Shown piece after piece: positions 62,171 to 64,000 of a stretch of 64,000 bases of DNA. A program made the translations under genes and the position numbers. Below the pieces are notes generated by a model, which was not told the origin of the DNA, did not search any database, and saw nothing but the letters and a program-made list of their open reading frames with translations. This DNA is from Draconibacterium orientale. Lineage in GTDB: Bacteria; Bacteroidota; Bacteroidia; Bacteroidales; Prolixibacteraceae. Location: contig NZ_CP007451.1 in the NCBI RefSeq assembly GCF_000626635.1, forward strand, positions 2,356,001-2,420,000. Direction: 5' to 3'. Position 1 is the first letter of the stretch. Each line of letters starts with the position of its first letter.

Positions 62171-62207
62171 TGAATAAATATTCATTTATGGTGCAAAAAT
62201 ATTCATT
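62169..62207. promoter_or_regulatory. Tandem ARG boxes (ArgR operator)
   Basis: Box 1 (62171-62184) reads TGAATAAATATTCA, an exact match to the enteric core TGAAT-wwww-ATTCA. Box 2 (62192-62205) reads TGCAAAAATATTCA. As 18-bp boxes they are separated by 3 bp, 21 bp centre to centre, the spacing known for ArgR hexamer operators. They overlap the argR start and lie 40-75 bp upstream of the carA promoter element. Confidence 0.85.
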
Positions 62208-62244
62208 TTTATAAAAGAACTGGTAAGAATTTCAGAATATTTTC

Positions 62245-62252
62245 TATTTTTG
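62245..62252 (+). promoter_or_regulatory. Probable -7 promoter element of carA
   Basis: TATTTTTG matches TAnnTTTG. It would give a carA leader of about 130 nt that contains the small ORF and terminator-like hairpin described below. Confidence 0.45.
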
Positions 62253-62289
62253 TACCGGAAAATGATTTAAAGATCATGTTCTTAACATT

Positions 62290-62334
62290 ATGGCTGAGAA
62301 AGTGTATTTGAAAATAAGTATAAAGAATAACTGA
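62290..62334 (+). CDS. Possible carA leader peptide (14 codons)
   Basis: ATG 62290 opens MAEKVYLKISIKNN and stops with TGA at 62332-62334, the base before a terminator-like hairpin. It has no arginine codons and only weak ribosome-site sequence before it. A stop codon abutting the hairpin is what a translation-coupled attenuator would need, but chance cannot be excluded for so short a frame. Confidence 0.3.
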   Translation: MAEKVYLKISIKNN

Positions 62335-62373
62335 AATGCGTTTGAACTATTTTAGGGCAAGCGCATTTTTTTT
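62335..62373 (+). terminator. Terminator/attenuator hairpin in the carA leader
   Basis: AATGCGTTTG and CAAGCGCATT form a ten-base-pair stem with one G-T pair and a 13-base loop, followed by eight T residues. It lies 17 bp before the carA start and downstream of the likely promoter, so it would stop carA transcription unless disrupted. Confidence 0.7.
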
Positions 62374-62390
62374 AATTATTAAATAGGAAT

Positions 62391-63476
62391 ATGTACAAAG
62401 TAAAACAGGCAAAATTAACGCTTGAAGACGGGACGGTTTTTATGGGAAAATCCTTCGGAAGCGAAAAGTCGGTGGCCGGAGAGGTCGTTTTTTATACCGC
62501 AATGACAGGGTATCCGGAAAGTTTGACTGATCCATCTTACACAGGACAAATCCTGGTGTCGACCTACCCAATGATTGGGAATTATGGTGTTCCTTTTAAC
62601 AGGAAAGAAAACGGAATACACAAGTATTACGAATCGCACAAATTGCACATTTCCGGATTGATAATTTCTGATTATTCATTCGAATTCAGCCACTGGAACG
62701 CAGAGAAAAGTTTGAGCGACTGGCTGAAAGAATACGAAGTGCCGGGTTTGTTCGATATCGACACGAGAGCCTTAACAAAAATTTTACGTGAGAAAGGTTC
62801 GATGTTGGGGAAGATCGAATTTGAAGATGAAATTGACTTTTACGATCCGAACAAAGAAAACCTGGTAGCGGTTGCAAGTTGTAAAGAGCGCGAAGTTTAT
62901 GGCGATGGAGAGCACAAGGTAGTGTTGATTGACTGTGGAGTTAAAAACAACATTATTCGTTGTTTGCTCGATCGCGGAGCTACGGTAATTCGTGTGCCAT
63001 GGGATTACGATTTTACCCATGAAGAATTCGATGGATTGTTTATCTCGAACGGCCCGGGTGACCCGGCAAATTGCGATGTAACGGTTGAGTACATTAAAAA
63101 TGTAATTGCAGCAGAAAAGCCAATTATGGGGATTTGTTTGGGTAACCAATTGCTGGCACGTGCCGCCGGTGCAAAAACCTACAAGCTGAAATTTGGTCAC
63201 CGAAGTCACAACCAACCGGTTTTGCTGCAGGGAACAAACAAATGTTACATCACTTCGCAAAACCATGGATTTGCTGTGGCAACCGAAACATTGTCTGACG
63301 ACTGGGAACCATTGTTTACCAATGTAAATGATGGAACCAACGAAGGAATCAGGCACAAAACAAAGCCTTTCTTCTCAACGCAGTTTCATCCGGAAGCATC
63401 GAGCGGACCGGTTGATACCGAGTTTTTATTCGATGAGTTCATTAAAAATATCGTAGAATATAAAAGCCGGAACTGA
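62391..63476 (+). CDS. carA: Carbamoyl-phosphate synthase small subunit
   Basis: 361 residues. The glutaminase subunit supplies ammonia to CarB for carbamoyl phosphate, used for arginine and pyrimidines. The N-terminal domain has LEDGTVFMGKSFGS and FYTAMTGYPESLTDPSYTGQ. The class I amidotransferase domain has the nucleophile cysteine in IMGICLGNQLLARAAG and the His/Glu in TQFHPEASSGP. carB starts 488 bp downstream, separated by an S23 gene and its inverted repeats. Confidence 0.97.
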   Translation: MYKVKQAKLTLEDGTVFMGKSFGSEKSVAGEVVFYTAMTGYPESLTDPSYTGQILVSTYPMIGNYGVPFNRKENGIHKYYESHKLHISGLIISDYSFEFSHWNAEKSLSDWLKEYEVPGLFDIDTRALTKILREKGSMLGKIEFEDEIDFYDPNKENLVAVASCKEREVYGDGEHKVVLIDCGVKNNIIRCLLDRGATVIRVPWDYDFTHEEFDGLFISNGPGDPANCDVTVEYIKNVIAAEKPIMGICLGNQLLARAAGAKTYKLKFGHRSHNQPVLLQGTNKCYITSQNHGFAVATETLSDDWEPLFTNVNDGTNEGIRHKTKPFFSTQFHPEASSGPVDTEFLFDEFIKNIVEYKSRN

Positions 63477-63488
63477 TTTAAGAATATC

Positions 63489-63940
63489 GATTAACGATTT
63501 TAGATTTAAGATTGCGAGCCGAAATGAACAGATTTGAGTTAGAAGAGAGGTTGATTGTATTTGCTGCAAGGATTATTGAACTGGCAGAAAAACTGCCGAA
63601 TTCTCCAATCGGCAATCATATGAAAGGGCAAATTGTACGTTCAGGAACGTCACCTGCTCTAAATTATGGAGAAGCACAAAGCGCTGAATCGAAAAAAGAT
63701 TTTATTCATAAAATGAGCGTGTGCTTAAAAGAGCTTAGAGAAACTTTCGTTGCCATAAAAATCATAAAATATTCCAAACTTTTAACTGAAGTGGCTTTGC
63801 TGGAGGAGTGTTACGTTGAAAACAACGAATTGATTTCCATTTTTGTTAAAAGTATAGAAACAGTAAAGAAGAATAAAAGCGCATAATGATATGTTAATAA
63901 GTATTTCGGAGCGACAATCTAAAATCATCAATCGTTAATC
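63489..63940. repeat. Inverted repeats enclosing the second S23 gene
   Basis: The left arm, 63489-63525, begins GATTAACGATT, continues GATTTAAGATTG and ends CCGAAAT. The reverse complement of the right arm, 63903-63940, reads GATTAACGATT, then GATTTTAGATTG and CCGAAAT. The outer 26 bases match at 22 positions. The left arm ends on the S23 start codon. The right arm is followed by a second AATCATCAATCGTTAATC copy. Together they could form a long stem with the gene in the loop. Confidence 0.8.
63524..63886 (+). CDS. Four-helix-bundle protein (S23, 23S rRNA intervening-sequence type)
   Basis: 120 residues from ATG 63524 (MNRFELEERL); the frame extends to a TTG at 63512 that lies in the repeat arm. 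Helices contain LIVFAARIIELAEKLPNSP, the turn QIVRSGTSPALNYGEAQSAE and SKKDFIHKMSVCLKELRET, the conserved core of the family. It separates carA from carB. Together with the gene at 18051 it shows that this family recurs inside operons in this genome. The molecular role is unknown. Confidence 0.87.
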   Translation: MNRFELEERLIVFAARIIELAEKLPNSPIGNHMKGQIVRSGTSPALNYGEAQSAESKKDFIHKMSVCLKELRETFVAIKIIKYSKLLTEVALLEECYVENNELISIFVKSIETVKKNKSA

Positions 63941-63964
63941 ATCAATCGTTAATCAATAGTAGTT

Positions 63965-64000
63965 ATGATAGAAACACATATTAAAAAAGCAATTGTTCTT
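63965..64000 (+). CDS. carB: Carbamoyl-phosphate synthase large subunit, first codons
   Basis: Only twelve codons are visible, MIETHIKKAIVL, before the window ends. This resembles the start of CarB in this phylum, which continues into the ATP-grasp domain, and its place after carA supports the call. Confidence 0.75.
   Translation, partial: MIETHIKKAIVL

Noticed and set aside
1-64000. tRNA, rRNA, IS element or prophage genes
   Set aside because: None could be recognised by eye in gaps or frames; a covariance search would be needed to exclude a tRNA with certainty.

Overview
The window is a chromosomal segment of a free-living or facultatively respiring member of the Bacteroidota, most likely of the Marinilabiliales/Prolixibacteraceae type. 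This rests on protein families and genome habits: a caa3-type oxidase, an N-acyl (ArgF'-type) arginine pathway, DUF4494, DUF6261 and DUF1593 proteins, a TorF-GlnK-AmtB unit, promoters of the TAnnTTTG type, weak Shine-Dalgarno sites and many intergenic hairpin repeats. No tRNA, rRNA, transposase or integrase gene was seen.

Layout. 1-4.9 kb: end of a SCO copper chaperone, then cytochrome oxidase genes ctaD-ctaE-ctaF-ctaC and the heme farnesyltransferase ctaB. 5-7.5 kb: a DEAD-box helicase and, on the other strand, an acyltransferase-3. 8.2-14.8 kb: a five-gene unit (receiver protein, membrane HEAT protein, processive GT2, TPR/beta-barrel protein, LTA-synthase-like enzyme) that looks like an exopolysaccharide synthesis, export and decoration system. 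14.9-15.7 kb: a mosaic repeat field that also occurs, inverted, at 3.7-4.06 kb. 15.7-19.9 kb: mnmA, yicC, a four-helix-bundle (S23) gene, gmk, nadD. 19.9-25.4 kb: PAS-LuxR regulator, ChaN-like protein, glycerophosphodiesterase, two tandem LpxL-type acyltransferases and a small lipoprotein. 26-30.5 kb: a GH9 lipoprotein and a DUF1593 lipoprotein.

30.5-33.8 kb is accessory DNA bounded by 27-bp direct repeats. It holds a DUF6261 gene, a 41-bp tandem repeat and two AT-rich genes that have the architecture of integron gene cassettes with attC-like sites. 34-49 kb is mostly nitrogen assimilation: gltD, gltB, argH, and torF-like/glnK/amtB, interrupted by a convergent pair of uncharacterised membrane paralogs and an ArnT-like glycosyltransferase. 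50-62 kb is a long minus-strand run of histidine (hisA-hisF-hisIE), proline (proC-proB-proA) and arginine genes (argR-GNAT-argG-argC-argD-...-argF'), with a decayed RelE/RelB module between argF' and hisA. 62.4 kb to the end is carA, a second S23 gene and the start of carB, divergent from argR across a textbook pair of ARG boxes.

Most interesting signals: (1) both S23 four-helix-bundle genes lie inside conserved operons (yicC/gmk and carA/carB) and are flanked by locus-specific inverted repeats, like the intervening sequences that carry S23 genes in 23S rRNA, but here between protein genes; (2) a small integrase-less cassette array; (3) the putative exopolysaccharide system; (4) several unexplained repeat families, including a periodic hairpin array with 51-53 bp spacing, a MITE-like structured element in two copies, and an 11-kb-spaced inverted composite repeat; (5) a carA leader with a 14-codon ORF ending at a terminator hairpin. 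All calls come from reading the sequence and supplied translations; no searches were run.
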